7,195 nt of DNA, taken from positions 1 to 7,195 of the forward strand of contig JAEMRJ010000109.1 in the NCBI GenBank assembly GCA_016463365.1, in the 5' to 3' direction. This stretch comes from Thermoleophilaceae bacterium (GTDB lineage Bacteria > Actinomycetota > Thermoleophilia > Solirubrobacterales > JACPNS01). This document shows, piece after piece, positions 6,559-7,195 of this stretch. How positions within the stretch are numbered: the first letter of the stretch is position 1; every line of letters begins with the position of its first letter. Both the position numbers and the translations under genes were made by a program. A model generated the notes under the pieces. That model ran no database searches. It was not told the origin of the DNA and worked only from the letters and a program-made list of their open reading frames with translations.

Positions 6559-6567
6559 TCCTGCCTC
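6559..6567 (-). promoter_or_regulatory. Pilin ribosome binding site that decides the start
   Basis: On the minus strand GAGG (6564-6567) and AGGA (6559-6562) lie 9 and 4 nt before the GTG at 6552-6554. No comparable element precedes the alternative ATG at 6656. Confidence 0.55.
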
Positions 6568-6660
6568 AAGTCTGCCCCCGGACGATTGCCCCCAAGTACC
6601 TCAAGGCCATCGGTCGCTGACAGATGCAACTTGAACGCCGGGCGCGATCGCCCCATACCG

Positions 6661-6693
6661 ATTAAAAAGAAACGGCCGCGTCAGCGGCCGTTT
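6661..6693 (-). terminator. Strong intrinsic terminator upstream of the pilin
   Basis: AAACGGCCGC (6670-6679) pairs perfectly with GCGGCCGTTT (6684-6693) across a 4-nt loop. Read on the minus strand the stem is followed by CTTTTTAAT, a U-rich tract, so it terminates transcription coming from the right. It lies 174 nt past the stop of the HdrB-like gene and about 107 nt before the pilin start. It could end the preceding operon, end a small RNA, or act as the switchable arm of a leader. Confidence 0.85.
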
Positions 6694-6812
6694 CAAGCTC
6701 AGCATCCTCCCCCATGTCGGTGCTGAGAGCTTTGTGCGGGCGCCGCCCAAAATCTGCGTGCAGCCCATCCCCAGCTTGTCGGTCCGAACCCCAATTCGAA
6801 GCCGACCAGCTG
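6661..6812 (-). ncRNA. Candidate structured RNA or attenuator leader ahead of the pilin
   Basis: On the minus strand, from a predicted start near 6812, three helices follow one another. The first is a 39-nt hairpin (6811-6773): AGCT arms, a mismatch, GTCGG/CCGAC, an internal loop, then TCGAA/TTCGG around TTGGGG. Next is a small GGGC/GCCC stem near 6737-6747. The third is a bulged 10-bp hairpin, AAGC-TC-TCAGCA with TGCTGAGCTT (6732-6695), with a 16-nt loop rich in G. The terminator (6693-6661) comes directly after. I see no supported reading frame. The total is about 150 nt. The layout fits a riboswitch-style attenuator on the pilin or an independent sRNA. It lacks the GGCAAACC and GACGCAAAGC signatures I would expect for a c-di-GMP-I riboswitch, although GCACAAAGC is reminiscent of the latter. 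Confidence 0.45.
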
Positions 6813-6818
6813 GTGATC

Positions 6819-6824
6819 AGTGTA
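6819..6824 (-). promoter_or_regulatory. Putative -10 box for the structured RNA
   Basis: TACACT on the minus strand fits TANNNT and would start transcription near 6812, at the foot of the first hairpin. A clear -35 is missing. The CRP-type site lies just upstream. Confidence 0.35.
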
Positions 6825-6831
6825 GTAGGCG

Positions 6832-6847
6832 TGTGACGGCGGTCACA
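6832..6847. promoter_or_regulatory. CRP/FNR-family (GlxR-type) binding site
   Basis: TGTGA (6832-6836), six bases, TCACA (6843-6847): an exact match to the TGTGA-N6-TCACA half-site arrangement bound by CRP and GlxR, with the symmetry extending to 6+6 bp (TGTGAC/GTCACA). It lies between the stop of the HdrB-like gene and the predicted -10 of the downstream RNA, with its centre about 28 bp before the predicted start. At that distance a bound protein would more likely repress than activate in the classical way, unless the true start is elsewhere. Confidence 0.55.
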
Positions 6848-6866
6848 GAAAATTCGACAAAAAAAA

Positions 6867-7195
6867 TTAGGCAGCTGCGGCCATCGCGGCGACCTTTTCG
6901 GCCACCTCCGATGTTGAAACAACGTGCTTGCCCATGCCAAGTTCTTTGGGCTCGAATCCAAGAGCGAGCCCGATCAGCTGCGGGAAGTGGAGCACCGGGA
7001 TACCCAGATCACGATCCACGAACTTCTGCGCCTCTGGCTGCTGCAGATCGAGGTTCAGGTGGCACAGCGGGCACGGAGTGACGAGCGCATCTGCGCCGGC
7101 GTCGATCGCGTCACCGAGGTGACGACCTGCCTGCGTCAGCGAAGTCTTCTTGTTCATCGTGATCACCGGAAAGCCGCAGCACTTGTGGCTGCCGG
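6867..7195 (-). CDS. HdrB/SdhE-type cysteine-rich (CCG domain) iron-sulfur protein, C-terminal part
   Basis: The CCG domain binds an unusual iron-sulfur cluster in heterodisulfide reductase subunit B and in subunit E of some succinate:quinone reductases. The frame runs out of the right edge; the window holds only the last ~109 residues. CCGFP (its Cys pair is encoded at 7176-7181) and, 34 residues on, CPLC form the second CC...CxxC cluster half. The text between, including [21 protein letters not shown], and the following [11 protein letters not shown] are typical of the family. The ATG at 7164-7166 is internal, not a start. The stop is TAA (6867-6869), followed on the minus strand by a T-run. 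I cannot tell HdrB from SdhE without the upstream genes. A soluble or membrane-associated electron-transfer role is the family expectation. Confidence 0.85.
   Translation of the reverse strand, partial: GSHKCCGFPVITMNKKTSLTQAGRHLGDAIDAGADALVTPCPLCHLNLDLQQPEAQKFVDRDLGIPVLHFPQLIGLALGFEPKELGMGKHVVSTSEVAEKVAAMAAAA

Noticed and set aside
6555..6656. Longer pilin start at ATG 6656
   Set aside because: It would begin 5 nt after the terminator U tract with no ribosome site, and would give a 41-residue prepilin leader in place of the normal short one.
6661..6812. Canonical c-di-GMP-I (GEMM) riboswitch upstream of the pilin
   Set aside because: The context is right, but the conserved GGCAAACC and GACGCAAAGC blocks are not found. 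Only a loose GCACAAAGC resemblance exists, so I do not assign the class.
6662..6961. 99-codon minus-strand frame over the HdrB end, the structured region and the terminator
   Set aside because: Its first third overlaps the HdrB-like gene in another frame and its end lies in the terminator stem. The structured-RNA reading explains the stretch better.
1..7195. CRISPR arrays, tRNA or rRNA genes, transposase or integrase genes
   Set aside because: I saw no regularly spaced repeats, no cloverleaf with T-loop and acceptor pairing, and no transposase or integrase motifs in any supported frame.

Overview
The window is GC-rich bacterial DNA. It looks actinobacterial, most likely class Thermoleophilia (Solirubrobacterales-like). 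The reasons are the overlapping aspartokinase/aspartate-semialdehyde dehydrogenase pair with an internal aspartokinase start, an MscL ending in a four-cysteine zinc ribbon, and a short-leader type IV pilin with a cysteine-rich 'GGC...GTW' tail. The lineage is an inference from protein style, not from a marker gene.

Layout. Plus strand, 1-2107: the 3' part of lysC (aspartokinase; the beginning is outside the window) overlaps asd by ATGA. Together they carry aspartate to aspartate semialdehyde, the entry to lysine, methionine and threonine synthesis. Plus strand, 2108-3371: a class II Fic-domain (AMPylator-type) protein with a C-terminal winged helix. It sits behind a promoter region that carries CTAATTAG palindromes and is probably leaderless. 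Plus strand, about 3447-3578: a decayed second copy of the last ~44 codons of asd, colinear with the real gene down to the stop codon. The fic gene is therefore bracketed by two asd 3' ends, which suggests that it arrived as an insertion at the end of asd. A hairpin at 3603-3629 separates the converging transcription units.

Minus strand, 6554 down to 3630: a tightly packed run of pilin, a small ORF of unknown function, an AlkD-like DNA glycosylase, mscL, a membrane-anchored exported protein and a two-helix membrane protein. The last three are coupled by stop/start overlaps of 1-4 nt or by a short gap, so mscL probably shares an operon with two uncharacterised envelope proteins. Minus strand, 7195-6867: the C-terminal end of an HdrB/SdhE-type cysteine-rich (CCG domain) protein, cut by the window edge.

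The least explained stretch is 6661-6850, between the HdrB-like gene and the pilin. Reading on the minus strand it holds a TGTGA-N6-TCACA CRP/GlxR-type site, a -10-like TACACT, a 39-nt imperfect hairpin, a second bulged hairpin, a perfect 10-bp terminator stem followed by a U-rich tract, and then the pilin leader. This arrangement fits either a riboswitch-like attenuator for the pilin or a free-standing small RNA. I could not match it to a known riboswitch class.
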